Shown piece by piece: positions 27,250 through 36,915 of a stretch of 64,000 nt of DNA (position 1 is the stretch's first letter; the number at the start of each line of letters is the position of its first letter). Both the position numbers and the translations under genes were made by a program. The notes under the pieces are model-generated. The model saw only the letters and a program-made list of their open reading frames with translations. It was not told the DNA's origin and did not search any database. Source of the DNA: an uncultured Prevotellaceae bacterium (GTDB lineage Bacteria > Bacteroidota > Bacteroidia > Bacteroidales > Bacteroidaceae); contig CAMNIN010000013.1 of NCBI GenBank assembly GCA_946540735.1, positions 1-64,000 on the forward strand, read 5' to 3'.

Positions 27250-28707
27250 ATGGACAGAATACGCCTTTTCGCCATCTCATGCCTCCTGATGCCGCTCCTC
27301 TGCGTGAATGCGGCAGGGATGGGCTATGCCCCGCTCAATGACTCCATCAAGACGGAGACCGACACCTTGGCAAAAGCCAAGGCAAAAGCACCTGCTTTCG
27401 TCGTCAATCCCGCCAGTATCATCGACGAGGTGGTTTGGGTCGTAGGAGATGAGGCAATCCTCAGATCTGACATCGAGGCCATGCGGTTGCAGGCCGAGGC
27501 CGAGGGCGTCAGATGGGATGGTGACCCCGACTGCGTCATTCCAGAGCAGCTTGCCGTGCAGAAACTGTTCTTGCATCAGGCTGCTATCGACAGTATTGAG
27601 GTGACGGAATCAGAAATCAGCCAAGACATCGACGATCAGATCAATTACTGGATACAGTTGGCCGACGGTTCCCGGGAAAAATTAGAGGAATACCGCAAAC
27701 AGACCATCTCGCAGATGAAACAGCAGATGCACGACGATTTCAAGAACAGGGGACTCGTGCAGAAGATGAAACAGCAGTTGGTCAAGGATGTGACAGTCTC
27801 ACCTGCTGAGGTGAGAAGATTCTTCGAGAAACTGCCCGAAGACAGCATCCCTCTTGTTCCTACCATGGTGGAGGTGCAGATCATCACACGACAGCCGAGA
27901 GTATCTATCGAGGAGGTCAACAGGGTGAAAAACGCTTTGCGTGAATACACCGACCGTGTCAATAAAGGGGAGACGACCTTCGCTACCATGGCACGCCTCT
28001 ATTCCGAGGATGTCAACTCTGCCAGACAAGGCGGTGAGATCGGTTATACACCCAAGGCGGTGCTCGACCCGAATTTCGCCAATGTGGCTTTCAACCTCAC
28101 TGATCCCAACAAGATTTCCAAAATCGTGGAGTCGGAGTTTGGTTACCACATCATCCAGCTGATCGACAAACGGGGCGAACGTATCAACGTGCGCCATATC
28201 CTCCTCAAGCCCACCGTCTCGCAGGATGCCCTGGATAAAGCTTCCGCACAGCTCGACTCCATCGCCAACGATATCCGGGAGAAAAAATACACTTTCGACG
28301 AGGCGGCCACCTATGTCTCTGATGACAAGGACACACGCAGCAACCATGGATTGATGGCCAACCTCACCGAGGACAGAATGCGTACGTCGAAATTCCGTAT
28401 GCAGGATTTGCCCACAGAAGTGGCCAGAGCCGTGGAGAAACTGCAGGTGGGTGAGATTTCAAAGCCGTTTGAGATGATCAACAGCAGAGGAAAGAAAGTC
28501 TGTGCCATCATTAAACTCAAAAGCAGGGTCGAGAGCCACCGGGCTACCATCACCGAGGATTTCCAGACCATGAAGGATGTGGTGCTGGCCAAACGGCGTG
28601 AACAGACCCTCAACGACTGGACGGCCCAGAAAATCAAAACCACTTACGTGAGAATCAACGACAGATACAAGGATTGTCAATTCCAATATCAGGGTTGGGT
28701 GAAATGA
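27250..28707 (+). CDS. surA: SurA-like periplasmic chaperone with parvulin domains
   Basis: A 485-residue protein with a signal peptide and a SurA N-terminal chaperone domain (IDEVVWVVGDEAILRSDIE through about 190). It is followed by a parvulin domain at about 200-310 (ATMARLYSEDVNSARQGGEIGYT, ESEFGYHIIQLIDKRGERINVRHILLK) and a second parvulin-like segment. SurA escorts unfolded outer-membrane proteins to the BAM complex. It overlaps the next gene, OstA-like, by the ATGA pair at 28704-28707. Gene symbol by domain order; E. coli orthology is inferred. Confidence 0.88.
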   Translation: MDRIRLFAISCLLMPLLCVNAAGMGYAPLNDSIKTETDTLAKAKAKAPAFVVNPASIIDEVVWVVGDEAILRSDIEAMRLQAEAEGVRWDGDPDCVIPEQLAVQKLFLHQAAIDSIEVTESEISQDIDDQINYWIQLADGSREKLEEYRKQTISQMKQQMHDDFKNRGLVQKMKQQLVKDVTVSPAEVRRFFEKLPEDSIPLVPTMVEVQIITRQPRVSIEEVNRVKNALREYTDRVNKGETTFATMARLYSEDVNSARQGGEIGYTPKAVLDPNFANVAFNLTDPNKISKIVESEFGYHIIQLIDKRGERINVRHILLKPTVSQDALDKASAQLDSIANDIREKKYTFDEAATYVSDDKDTRSNHGLMANLTEDRMRTSKFRMQDLPTEVARAVEKLQVGEISKPFEMINSRGKKVCAIIKLKSRVESHRATITEDFQTMKDVVLAKRREQTLNDWTAQKIKTTYVRINDRYKDCQFQYQGWVK

Positions 28708-30476
28708 CATCAAGGGTTTTCCCATATCTCTATTCAGGCAGGCATGGCATCATCATGGTAGTGATGTTGTGCCTGTTTGGCCTATGTGTGCCTCAGGACG
28801 CTATGGCTCAGAGAAAGAAAGGACGGCCTGGCGATGAGCGTATCTATCTTGACCACGCCGACTCCCTTTACTTTGATGACTATAAGAAACGTGACACCCA
28901 GATCGTCAGAGGACATGTCAAGTTCCGTCATCAGGGAGCGACTCTCTATTGCGACAGTGCCTACTTCAAACAGCAGGAGAACACATTCCATGCCTTCGGA
29001 CATGTGAGGATGACGCAGGGCGACACGCTCGAGATCAGGTGCGACACGGCTTTCTATGACGGTAGAAACGATGTGGAGATGGTGCATGCACAGCACAATG
29101 TCATTGTCATCCACCGCAAGACTTCCGAACTGCATACTGATAACCTCATTCTCGACCGTAAATTCGATATCGTCTACTATGACGATGGCGGTAATTATTC
29201 CGACAGGGTGAAGGGTGTGACCCTGAGTAGCGACTGGGGAAAATACAACCTCAGCACCAAGGAGGCGGAGTTCTTCTATGATGTGACATTGAAGACCAAG
29301 TCGCATGTCATCACAACCGACACCTTATTATATTATTCGGGCGAGGAGAAGGCTCACGTGTTGGGGGGCAGGATGGTATACCCTCCACAGGGTGGCACAC
29401 CGGTTTGGACAAAGTCGAAAATCCATTCCATCAAGGACGGTTATGATGTCGAGACCACCAATTGCTTCTTCTACATGGACAATGACCGCACCGAACTGTT
29501 CGACAACTCCACTATTACTTCCGACACAAGAACCATTTCCGGCGACAGCCTTTTCTACGACAGCAACACCAAGGCGAGCAAGGGCTTCGGGAAGGTGAAA
29601 TATGTGGATGAGAAAAACAAAAACCAACTCACGGCAGAGGCCGTGGAATATGATGAGAACACGGGGAAAGGACTGGCTACCATCAATCCGGTGTTCCTTG
29701 ATTTCTCGCAGAAAGACACGCTCTACCTGCATGCCGATACCATCAGGATGGAGACATTCTTTATCAATACCGACTCGGTATACCGCAAAGTGCATTGCTA
29801 CCACAAGGTGAGGATGTTCAGAAACGATGTACAGGCGGTGTGCGACTCGATGGTGATCTGTTCCCGCGACTCCAGTCTCACCATGTATGTCAATCCCATC
29901 GTGTGGAATGGAAACAGACAACTCCTCGGCGACAGTATCCGACTCTTGATGAACGACTCCACCATCCGTGAGGCCAACATCATGTCGAAGGCCTTGTCCA
30001 TCGAGATGGAGCATGACTTGAAAAAACCGGAGAACGTCTACTACAACCAGGTGACCTCCAAAGTCATGAACGCTTATTTCAATGAAGGGAAATTGCGCAT
30101 GAGTGAGGCCATCGGAAGCGTGCAGACCGTCTATTTCCCCATAGAGGAAAGCGACAGTTCGATCCTCTTCCTGAGTTATATCGAGACCGATACCATGAGG
30201 ATGTTCCTCACTCCTGAAAGGAAAATGGAGAAAATATGGGCCTCCAAGTCGGAGGGCACGTTATATCCGCTTAACCAGATCCCGCAAGGGAAGAATTTCC
30301 TGCCCAATTTCGGGTGGTATGATTATATAAGACCTGTCGACAAAGACGATATCTATTATATCCCCGGCAGGCACGATAAGCAAACGGTTTCCAGCACGGA
30401 CAACGCACCCTATAGTCTGACTCGACGGATGCGGCAGGTGAGAATAGAAAAACCTGTGCCTGAGAATATTCAATGA
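28704..30476 (+). CDS. OstA-like protein (LptA/LptD N-terminal type), envelope transport
   Basis: The track's TTG start at 28674 is unlikely; ATG 28704 overlaps the surA stop by 4 bp and gives 590 residues. A hydrophobic signal ([15 protein letters not shown]...AMA) is followed by repeated beta-strand units typical of the OstA-like fold: [39 protein letters not shown], and later VVYDEN-type strands. LptA and the N-terminal part of LptD carry lipopolysaccharide across the periplasm. The Bacteroidetes OstA-like proteins lack the LptD barrel, and none is seen here, so it may be an LptA-like bridge. Function inferred. Confidence 0.8.
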   Translation: MTSRVFPYLYSGRHGIIMVVMLCLFGLCVPQDAMAQRKKGRPGDERIYLDHADSLYFDDYKKRDTQIVRGHVKFRHQGATLYCDSAYFKQQENTFHAFGHVRMTQGDTLEIRCDTAFYDGRNDVEMVHAQHNVIVIHRKTSELHTDNLILDRKFDIVYYDDGGNYSDRVKGVTLSSDWGKYNLSTKEAEFFYDVTLKTKSHVITTDTLLYYSGEEKAHVLGGRMVYPPQGGTPVWTKSKIHSIKDGYDVETTNCFFYMDNDRTELFDNSTITSDTRTISGDSLFYDSNTKASKGFGKVKYVDEKNKNQLTAEAVEYDENTGKGLATINPVFLDFSQKDTLYLHADTIRMETFFINTDSVYRKVHCYHKVRMFRNDVQAVCDSMVICSRDSSLTMYVNPIVWNGNRQLLGDSIRLLMNDSTIREANIMSKALSIEMEHDLKKPENVYYNQVTSKVMNAYFNEGKLRMSEAIGSVQTVYFPIEESDSSILFLSYIETDTMRMFLTPERKMEKIWASKSEGTLYPLNQIPQGKNFLPNFGWYDYIRPVDKDDIYYIPGRHDKQTVSSTDNAPYSLTRRMRQVRIEKPVPENIQ

Positions 30477-30486
30477 AAGGAGCGAT

Positions 30487-32298
30487 ATGAGTGATATCAT
30501 ACAGTTGCTGCCCGACTCCGTGGCCAATCAGATCGCGGCGGGCGAGGTGATTCAAAGACCAGCTTCGGTGGTGAAGGAACTGGTGGAGAACGCTCTCGAT
30601 GCGGGGGCTCACGAGATCAATGTGATGGTGACGGATGCCGGAAAGACGCTGATCCAGGTCAATGACGATGGCAGCGGCATGTCGGCTACCGATGCACGCC
30701 TCTCGTTTGAGAGACACGCCACATCGAAAATCCGTCAGGCTGGCGACCTCTTCGACTTGCATACCATGGGGTTCAGGGGCGAGGCCTTGGCCTCTATCGC
30801 TGCAGTGGCACAGGTGGAACTCATCACCAGATTGCACGACGACGAGGTGGGTACGCAAATCACGATCCAGGGCTCGCATTTCGTCGGTCAGGAACCCGTG
30901 GCTTGCCAGGTCGGAAGCCAGTTCAAAGTGGAGAACCTCTTCTTCAATGTGCCGGCTCGGAGGAAATTCCTGAAATCCAATACGACGGAACTCAACAATA
31001 TCCTCACTGCTTATGAGCGCATCGTACTGGTCAATCCGGGCGTGGCTTTCTCCCTGCATCATAATGGAGTCGAGATCTCACATCTCCCGGTGGCAGGACT
31101 CAGGCAACGTATCATCGATGTCTTTGGCAAAAAAATCAATCAGGAGATCCTGCCGGTGAGTGTCGAGACTTCTATCTGCAAGATCTCTGGATATGTCGGA
31201 AAACCTGAGTCGGCGCGGAAAAAGGGGGCGCATCAGTTCTTTTTCGTCAATGGGCGCTTCATGAAGCATGCGTATTTCGCCAAGGCTGTGATGGCTCCTT
31301 TCGAGCGGTTGGTGCCGCAGGGGGAGCAGGTGCCGTTCTTCCTCTATTTCGAGGTGGCACCGGCGGATATCGATGTCAATATCCATCCCACCAAGACCGA
31401 AATCAAATTCGACAACGAACAGGCTATCTGGCAGATTCTGATGGCAGCGGTGAAAGATGCCGTCGGAAAATTCAATGATATCCCTTCCATTGACTTCGAT
31501 ATTGAGGGGAAACCTGAAATACCGATCTGGGAACAGCACTCTGGGGATGCGGCACCTCCCGCCGTGAAATCCAATCCTCAATACAACCCTTTTAACGACA
31601 CCCGCAACCGACGGACTGCTCCTCGCACAGACCATTGGGAGGACCTCTATGGCCAGCCCGCCAATACCGAAGTGCAGCAGCCCTCTCTCTTCGATGAGGA
31701 GGAGGGGGAGACCGCAGCCGACATCATCGCTGAGAAATCACCTTCTCATTACCAGTATAAAGGCAGATTTGTCATGACAGCCGTGAAATCCGGACTGATG
31801 ATCATCGATCAGCACCGGGCGCATGTCAGGGTGCTCTTTGAAGAATATACCGAGAAAATGGCGCACCACCGGTGGATGACACAGAAACTGCTCTTCCCGG
31901 AAATGATCCGCTTGTCGCCTGCAGATGCGGATGTCATGCGGCAGATCATCGACGAACTCTCCTTGGTGGGTTTCTCTGTTTCCGATCTGGGGGGAGACAG
32001 CTTCTCGGTCAATGGGGTGCCTGCTGATATTGACGGCTTCGACACTACTGCGATGCTCAATGGCATCGTGGCGGCTGCCAAAGAGAAAGTGGGGCGTGCG
32101 AAAGATGACCTCGACCACGCATTGGCCCTCTCCATGGCACGCAGCGCTGCCATACCCTATGGACAAGTGCTGTCTAATGAGGAAATGGAGAACCTGGTCA
32201 ATCGGCTCTTCTCTTGCAGCAATGTCAACATGACACCCGATGGAAAGCCCATCCTCTGCATCCTCCAGCAGGAGGAAATAGACCATTTGCTGGGGTAA
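30487..32298 (+). CDS. mutL: DNA mismatch repair protein MutL
   Basis: A 603-residue GHKL ATPase: [26 protein letters not shown] and [10 protein letters not shown] in the first 100 residues. The domain arrangement (ATPase, then transducer with [12 protein letters not shown], a linker, then dimerisation domain) is normal. In the C-terminal domain the endonuclease motif DQHAxxExxxxE is [12 protein letters not shown] (about residue 441), so the key Glu is a Val, and the CPHGRP-like end is TPDGKP. It should therefore not cut DNA itself. MutL couples MutS recognition to repair. It follows OstA-like by 10 bp. Confidence 0.95.
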   Translation: MSDIIQLLPDSVANQIAAGEVIQRPASVVKELVENALDAGAHEINVMVTDAGKTLIQVNDDGSGMSATDARLSFERHATSKIRQAGDLFDLHTMGFRGEALASIAAVAQVELITRLHDDEVGTQITIQGSHFVGQEPVACQVGSQFKVENLFFNVPARRKFLKSNTTELNNILTAYERIVLVNPGVAFSLHHNGVEISHLPVAGLRQRIIDVFGKKINQEILPVSVETSICKISGYVGKPESARKKGAHQFFFVNGRFMKHAYFAKAVMAPFERLVPQGEQVPFFLYFEVAPADIDVNIHPTKTEIKFDNEQAIWQILMAAVKDAVGKFNDIPSIDFDIEGKPEIPIWEQHSGDAAPPAVKSNPQYNPFNDTRNRRTAPRTDHWEDLYGQPANTEVQQPSLFDEEEGETAADIIAEKSPSHYQYKGRFVMTAVKSGLMIIDQHRAHVRVLFEEYTEKMAHHRWMTQKLLFPEMIRLSPADADVMRQIIDELSLVGFSVSDLGGDSFSVNGVPADIDGFDTTAMLNGIVAAAKEKVGRAKDDLDHALALSMARSAAIPYGQVLSNEEMENLVNRLFSCSNVNMTPDGKPILCILQQEEIDHLLG

Positions 32299-32470
32299 TC
32301 GAACCAAAACCCTTTGAAAACTCCCTAAATAAGGGGATTTTTACCTGAAAAATGAAAATTTCTTAAAAAAAAACAATTTCATTTGAAAAAAAATATTATC
32401 TTTGCGGCGGAAAATAATGCAAAAGATTAATTCGGATACATTTTTTTGATTCTTTAAAACATAAAAGGTT

Positions 32471-33625
32471 ATGAAAAAACTATTAATGGTGCTGGCATTC
32501 GTCAGCGTTTCTTTCTCAGCCATGGCTCAGGATGATCCTACACTGAAATACAGTGTGGCCACGAATTCATTCTGGAGCAACTGGTTTATTCAGGTTGGTG
32601 CCCAGTGGAATGCTTGGTATTCTGCTGAGGAGCATGGATCAGGTCTCGACCGCAGTCCGCTGGAGGACTTCCGTTCAAACCCTGGCGCTGCCATCGCTAT
32701 CGGTAAATGGTTCACACCGGGTCTTGGACTCCGTACCAAACTGATGGGTATCTGGGGCAAGCAGGTTCGTGCCGATGCTCAGAACAATGCCATCGGTAAG
32801 GGCAACAAGTTCTGGCTTCTCAATGAGCACATCTTGTTCAACGTGAGCAATATGCTCTGTGGCTACAATCCCGATCGCGTTTGGAATTTCATTCCTTTCG
32901 TCGGTGGTGGCGTAGGCCGTTCTATGACTTATAACAGATATGGCATGGACCTCAGCGCAGGTATCCTGAATGAGTTCCGTCTTAGTCGTAAAGTGTTCCT
33001 CAACCTCGAGGTGGGATGGAACCGTATCGAGACCGATATCGATGGCTTCAATCCTGTTCTTGATCCCGGAAACCGTGGTTGGGATTCTCACGACAACCTT
33101 CTCTATGCTGAGCTGGGTCTGACCTTCAACCTCGGCAAGGGAACATGGGACAAAGTGCCCGATGTCGCTGCTATCAAGGCTCTCCATCAGTCACAGATCG
33201 ATGCTCTCAACGCTCAGCTTGCTGACGCCAATGCAGAGATCGACCGTCTGAACAACCTCATCAAGAACCACAAGTGCCCCGAGGCTCCGAAAGTTCGCGC
33301 TATCGCTCCTCCTGCAACTGTGTACTTCTACTGCGACAAGACCAAGAGCGGTCCTTCTTACTCACGTGACCTCGTCGACGTTCGCGCACTGGCCAAGTAT
33401 GCTATGGAGCAGGGTGCTGACGTGCTCGTGACCGGTTATGCTGACAGCGCTACAGGTAAGCCTGATCACAACCAGTGGCTGTCTGACGAGCGTGCTAAGA
33501 CCGTGGTTGAGGAAGTTGTTGGTGTGGGCGTGAGCCGCAGCAAGATCACTGCCGTTGGTAAAGGTGGTGTCGATATCCTCTCACCGTTCGAGCTCAACCG
33601 TCGTGCTACAGTTGAGGTCCGTTAA
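32471..33625 (+). CDS. Major OmpA-family outer-membrane protein
   Basis: A 384-residue protein with signal peptide ending SAMAQ. The N-terminal barrel spans about residues 25-235 (AIAIGKWFTPGLGLRTKLMG; NVSNMLCGYNPDRVWNFIPFVGGGVGRSM). A short coiled coil (QIDALNAQLADANAEIDRLNNLI) joins it to an OmpA-like domain (about 275-384; GADVLVTGYADSATG, LSDERAKTVVEEVV, NRRATVEVR). The strong TATCTTTG -7 box at 32397-32404, codon use shifted toward highly expressed genes and a strong terminator suggest a very abundant protein. It is a paralogue of the gene at 16365. Confidence 0.9.
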   Translation: MKKLLMVLAFVSVSFSAMAQDDPTLKYSVATNSFWSNWFIQVGAQWNAWYSAEEHGSGLDRSPLEDFRSNPGAAIAIGKWFTPGLGLRTKLMGIWGKQVRADAQNNAIGKGNKFWLLNEHILFNVSNMLCGYNPDRVWNFIPFVGGGVGRSMTYNRYGMDLSAGILNEFRLSRKVFLNLEVGWNRIETDIDGFNPVLDPGNRGWDSHDNLLYAELGLTFNLGKGTWDKVPDVAAIKALHQSQIDALNAQLADANAEIDRLNNLIKNHKCPEAPKVRAIAPPATVYFYCDKTKSGPSYSRDLVDVRALAKYAMEQGADVLVTGYADSATGKPDHNQWLSDERAKTVVEEVVGVGVSRSKITAVGKGGVDILSPFELNRRATVEVR

Positions 33626-33648
33626 TCGAGACTTTACACACAATCATA

Positions 33649-33681
33649 AAAGAGCGCCTTCCGCAAGGAGGCGCTCTTTTT
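33649..33681 (+). terminator. Intrinsic terminator of the OmpA-like gene
   Basis: AGAGCGCC and GGCGCTCT form a GC-rich stem followed by TTTTTGATT. Confidence 0.88.
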
Positions 33682-33696
33682 GATTGTCCCCCTATC

Positions 33697-33729
33697 AAAA
33701 AAAGTAGAGACGTCACATTGTGGCGTCTC
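33697..33729 (-). terminator. Probable intrinsic terminator of trpS
   Basis: On the minus strand, GAGACGCCA and TGACGTCTC pair into a 9-bp stem with one G-U pair (33707-33729), followed by TAC and a run of seven T. It lies about 385 bp after the trpS stop, so the tandem arrays between would be in its 3' UTR. Confidence 0.65.
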
Positions 33730-33762
33730 CTCATAATCTTTGTAGCTGTCTCTTGTTTTTTC

Positions 33763-33870
33763 CTAGTTTCCCTAGTCCATTCTAGCTCTAACTAGTTTTC
33801 CTAGTCCATTCTAGTTCTAACTAGTTTCCCTAGTCCATTCTAGCTCTAACTAGTTTCCCTAGTTTTCTAG
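33763..33870. repeat. Tandem array of CTAG motifs, 29-bp unit
   Basis: Three copies of a 29-bp unit (33764-33792, 33793-33821, 33822-33850) and part of a fourth. Each unit holds three CTAG palindromes. Counted from the left there are twelve CTAGs (starting 33763, 33772, 33782, 33792, 33801, 33811, 33821, 33830, 33840, 33850, 33859 and 33867), separated by 8-10 bp, close to one per helical turn. The TAG they contain stops all frames of both strands, so the block is certainly non-coding. Confidence 0.92.
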
Positions 33871-33924
33871 TGCAATCTTGTTATTATGCTCTTACTGGTG
33901 ATATGTAGCAGTGCAGCCTTTGCT

Positions 33925-34100
33925 GCGGTCTTTATCACGTCTCTTCCGCTGTTTCTGCCGCGGTCTTTATCACGTTTCTTCCGCTGTTTCTGTCGCGGTC
34001 TTTATCACGTTTCTTCCGCTGTTTCTGCCGCAGTCTTTATCACAGTCTCTTCCGCCGTTTCTGCCGCGATCTTTGCCACAGTCTTTGTCGCTGTCTGCCT
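33925..34100. repeat. 35/36-bp tandem repeat array
   Basis: About five copies of a unit with core GCGGTCTTTATCACGTTTCT, starting at 33925, 33960, 33995, 34030 and 34066, the last degenerate. The spacing is 35, 35, 35 then 36 bp. As 35 is not divisible by three, the open frames in the track are frame-shifted reads of the same repeat, not genes. Confidence 0.9.
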
Positions 34101-34113
34101 CTGACTCGTTCTC

Positions 34114-35103
34114 TTATCCCATTCTGAAACCGATGATTTTCCTGACTTCGTTGAGCGTGGCGGCGGCACTCTCTCGTGCGCGTTCTGCTCCTTGACGGGC
34201 GATTCGGTCGAGCAAGTCCTTGTTGGCACTGAATTCAGTGATGCGCTCTCGGATAGGGGCGATGGTGCTGATGAGGTCGGCAGCTATCTGCTTCTTCAGA
34301 TCTCCATAACGGATAGAACAGTCTTTCCACTTCTCGTCGAAATAGTCGTAGGCTTCCTGGTCGTTACACAGCTGAAGGAAAGAGAATAGGTTCTCGATGA
34401 TTTCCGGACGCTCGCTGTTGGGCTCCTGGGGTCCAAGGTCTGTAACGGCTTTCATCACCTTCTTGCTGATCACCTTATCCTCATCACGCAGGTAGATGCA
34501 GTTGCCTTCGCTCTTGCCCATCTTTCCGCTGCCATCAAGGCCTGGAACTTTCACTGCCTTGTCAGCGAAATAGAAATTCTGTGGCTCGGGAAAAAACTCC
34601 ACACCGTAGATGTTGTTGAAACGGCGGGCACATTTCCGTGCCATCTCCATGTTCTGCTCCTGGTCTTTCCCTACTGGCACCTTGTGAGCCCTGTGCTGCA
34701 GAATGTCGGCAGCCATGAGGGTGGGGTAGGTGAGCAAACCGGCATTCACGTTGTTGGGCTGTTTGCGTGCCTTCTCCTTGAATGTGGTGACTCGTTCCAA
34801 CTCTCCAAGATACATGTTCATGTTGAAAAAGAGATAAAGCTCAAGCGTCTCTTTCACGTCACTCTGTATGTAAATCGGGGCTTTCTCAGGGTCGATGCCA
34901 CAGGCAAGATATTCTGCCAGGATGGTGCGGGCACTGCTTTGGATATCGTCGGGCTTGGGGTGGGTCGTCAGACTATGCCAGTCGGCGATAAAAAACATGC
35001 ACTCGTATTCATCTTGCATTTTCACAAAACTTTTCACCGCACCGAAGTAATTGCCAAGGTGCAGGTTGCCAGTGGGCCTGATGCCACTTACTACTTTTTC
35101 CAT
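34114..35103 (-). CDS. trpS: Tryptophanyl-tRNA synthetase
   Basis: A 329-residue class I synthetase with the HIGH-equivalent TGNLHLGNYFG at residues 11-21 and the KMSKS-equivalent GKMGKSEGN near 190. It attaches tryptophan to tRNA-Trp. The start at 35103 is followed by the conserved VVSGIRPTG. TACCTTTG on the minus strand (35133-35140) is the -7 box, without a clear -33. The 3' flank up to the probable terminator at 33697 holds the CTAG and 35-bp arrays. Confidence 0.95.
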   Translation of the reverse strand: MEKVVSGIRPTGNLHLGNYFGAVKSFVKMQDEYECMFFIADWHSLTTHPKPDDIQSSARTILAEYLACGIDPEKAPIYIQSDVKETLELYLFFNMNMYLGELERVTTFKEKARKQPNNVNAGLLTYPTLMAADILQHRAHKVPVGKDQEQNMEMARKCARRFNNIYGVEFFPEPQNFYFADKAVKVPGLDGSGKMGKSEGNCIYLRDEDKVISKKVMKAVTDLGPQEPNSERPEIIENLFSFLQLCNDQEAYDYFDEKWKDCSIRYGDLKKQIAADLISTIAPIRERITEFSANKDLLDRIARQGAERARESAAATLNEVRKIIGFRMG

Positions 35104-35200
35104 CTTTTGTAATTCCTTGGTTTAATAGACTGCAAAGGTAGTGTAATTTTTCCTTTTTCTCGCTCCTTTTGTTGGGTTTCGTAAAAAAATCGTCGAAAAG

Positions 35201-35232
35201 TTTGGTCGAATGCTGATAAATACGTACCTTTG
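35201..35232 (+). promoter_or_regulatory. Promoter of tRNA-Val
   Basis: TTTG (35201-35204), a 20-bp spacer, and TACCTTTG (35225-35232), 18 nt before the tRNA. Confidence 0.85.
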
Positions 35233-35250
35233 CATCGCTTTTTAACGAAA

Positions 35251-35325
35251 GGGCGTTTAGCTCAGCTGGTTTAGAGCATCTGCCTTACAAGCAGAGGGTC
35301 GGCGGTTCGAATCCGTCAACGCCCA
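35251..35325 (+). tRNA. tRNA-Val (anticodon TAC)
   Basis: The sequence folds as a complete cloverleaf: acceptor GGGCGTT/AACGCCC, D-arm with AGCTCAGCTGGTTTAGAGC, anticodon stem TCTGC/GCAGA with loop CTTACAA (TAC at 35286-35288) and T-arm with GGTTCGAATCC. CCA is not encoded after the discriminator A. Confidence 0.97.
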
Positions 35326-35518
35326 CTTTGGGGTGATTCCCTGTGGTTCTTCGGAATTGCAGGGATTTTTTTACCCTTATCAGCCTCTGTAGAAAAGTAG
35401 GGCTAGAATTATGATTTTTTATAGATTTTCATTAGCATTTGCCATTTATAAGTCGTATCTTTGTAACCCAATCGCATTGAAATAGAGTAAAGAGAAAAAA
35501 GGAAAAGAAAATAGTGTA

Positions 35519-36868
35519 ATGGACAGGCTTGATACTTTGACGGCCATTTCTCCCATCGATGGCCGCTATAGAGGAAAAACAGCACAGTTATCGGGATATT
35601 TTTCAGAGTACGCCCTTATTCAATATAGAATACGCGTTGAAATCGAATATTTCATCGCATTGTGTGAATTGCCCTTACCGCAACTCAGGGAATTCGACTC
35701 TTCGCTCTTTCCTAAATTGAGAGCGATCTATGAGAATCTCACAGAAGAGGGCGCACAACGTGTGAAGGATATCGAGAAGGTGACCAACCATGACGTGAAG
35801 GCCGTGGAATATTATATCAAAGAGAAACTTGATGAAATCGGTGGCTTCGAGCATTTCAAGGAATTCATCCATTTCGGCCTGACTTCTCAGGATATTAACA
35901 ACACTTCCGTCCCTTTGTCGATCAAGGAAGCATTGGAGAACGTCATGTATCCGCTGCTCGACCAACTCGTGGAGCTGTTGCGCAGCTACGCAGAGGAATG
36001 GAGTCAGGTGCCCATGCTGGCTAAGACTCACGGTCAGCCCGCCTCTCCCACACGTCTTGGCAAGGAAATCATGGTCTATGTCTATCGCCTCTCCCAGCAA
36101 ATCGACCAGCTGAAAGCTTGCCCCATCACAGCCAAGTTTGGTGGAGCGACTGGCAACTTCAATGCGCACCATGTGGCTTATCCGGAAACAGACTGGCGCG
36201 AGTTTGGCAATAAATTTGTAGCTGAGAAACTGGGCTTGCAACGTGAGGCTTATACGACGCAGATCAGCAATTATGATGCCATGGGCGCTGTCTTCGACGC
36301 TCTTAGGAGAATCAATACGATCATCATTGATCTCGACCGCGACTTCTGGATGTATATCTCCATGGAATATTTCAAGCAGAAGATCAAAAAAGGCGAGGTG
36401 GGCTCAAGTGCCATGCCGCACAAGGTCAACCCCATCGATTTTGAGAACAGCGAGGGAAATCTCGCCCTCTCTAATGCTATCCTGCAGTTCTTGGCTGCCA
36501 AACTGCCTGTGAGCCGGTTGCAGCGTGACTTGACCGACTCCACGGTGCTGCGCAACGTGGGAGTGCCTTTCGGGCATACGGTAATCGCCGTGGAGAGCAC
36601 ATTGAAGGGCCTGCGCAAACTGATTCTTAACGAACAGAAACTGGATGAGGACTTGGAGGATAATTGGGCTGTTGTGGCCGAGGCCATCCAGACCATTCTA
36701 CGCCGTGAGGCTTACCCCAATCCCTATGAGGCGCTCAAGCAACTCACCAGGACCAACCAGAAGATGACAAGGCAAACGATCCATGACTTTGTCTGCGGAC
36801 TTGATGTGGATCAGAAAATCAAAGAACAATTGTTGGCCATCACGCCACACAATTATACGGGAATGTAA
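35519..36868 (+). CDS. purB: Adenylosuccinate lyase
   Basis: A 449-residue protein of the fumarase/aspartase superfamily, with N-terminal LTAISPIDGRY, TSQDINNTS and the signature GSSAMPHKVNPIDFEN, which holds the catalytic flexible loop. It cleaves SAICAR in IMP synthesis and adenylosuccinate in AMP synthesis. TATCTTTG at 35456-35463 is the -7 box, leaving a leader of about 50 nt. It stands as a single gene with its promoter between tRNA-Val and rluB; with guaB it is the second purine enzyme here. Confidence 0.96.
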   Translation: MDRLDTLTAISPIDGRYRGKTAQLSGYFSEYALIQYRIRVEIEYFIALCELPLPQLREFDSSLFPKLRAIYENLTEEGAQRVKDIEKVTNHDVKAVEYYIKEKLDEIGGFEHFKEFIHFGLTSQDINNTSVPLSIKEALENVMYPLLDQLVELLRSYAEEWSQVPMLAKTHGQPASPTRLGKEIMVYVYRLSQQIDQLKACPITAKFGGATGNFNAHHVAYPETDWREFGNKFVAEKLGLQREAYTTQISNYDAMGAVFDALRRINTIIIDLDRDFWMYISMEYFKQKIKKGEVGSSAMPHKVNPIDFENSEGNLALSNAILQFLAAKLPVSRLQRDLTDSTVLRNVGVPFGHTVIAVESTLKGLRKLILNEQKLDEDLEDNWAVVAEAIQTILRREAYPNPYEALKQLTRTNQKMTRQTIHDFVCGLDVDQKIKEQLLAITPHNYTGM

Positions 36869-36915
36869 GATAATAAATCACTAACCAGCCGTGAGGCTAC
36901 AAAATTTTATAGATT

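Noticed and set aside
32299-32345. Terminator after mutL (CCCT/AGGGG)
   Set aside because: The stem has only about four base pairs and was too weak to support a call.
33763-34100. CRISPR array
   Set aside because: The units are contiguous tandem repeats without unique spacers, and no cas genes are present.
33886-34195. Two ORFs of 72 and 94 residues in the tandem array
   Set aside because: The 35-bp period rotates the frame at each unit, so the frames are shifted copies of one repeat, not coding sequence.
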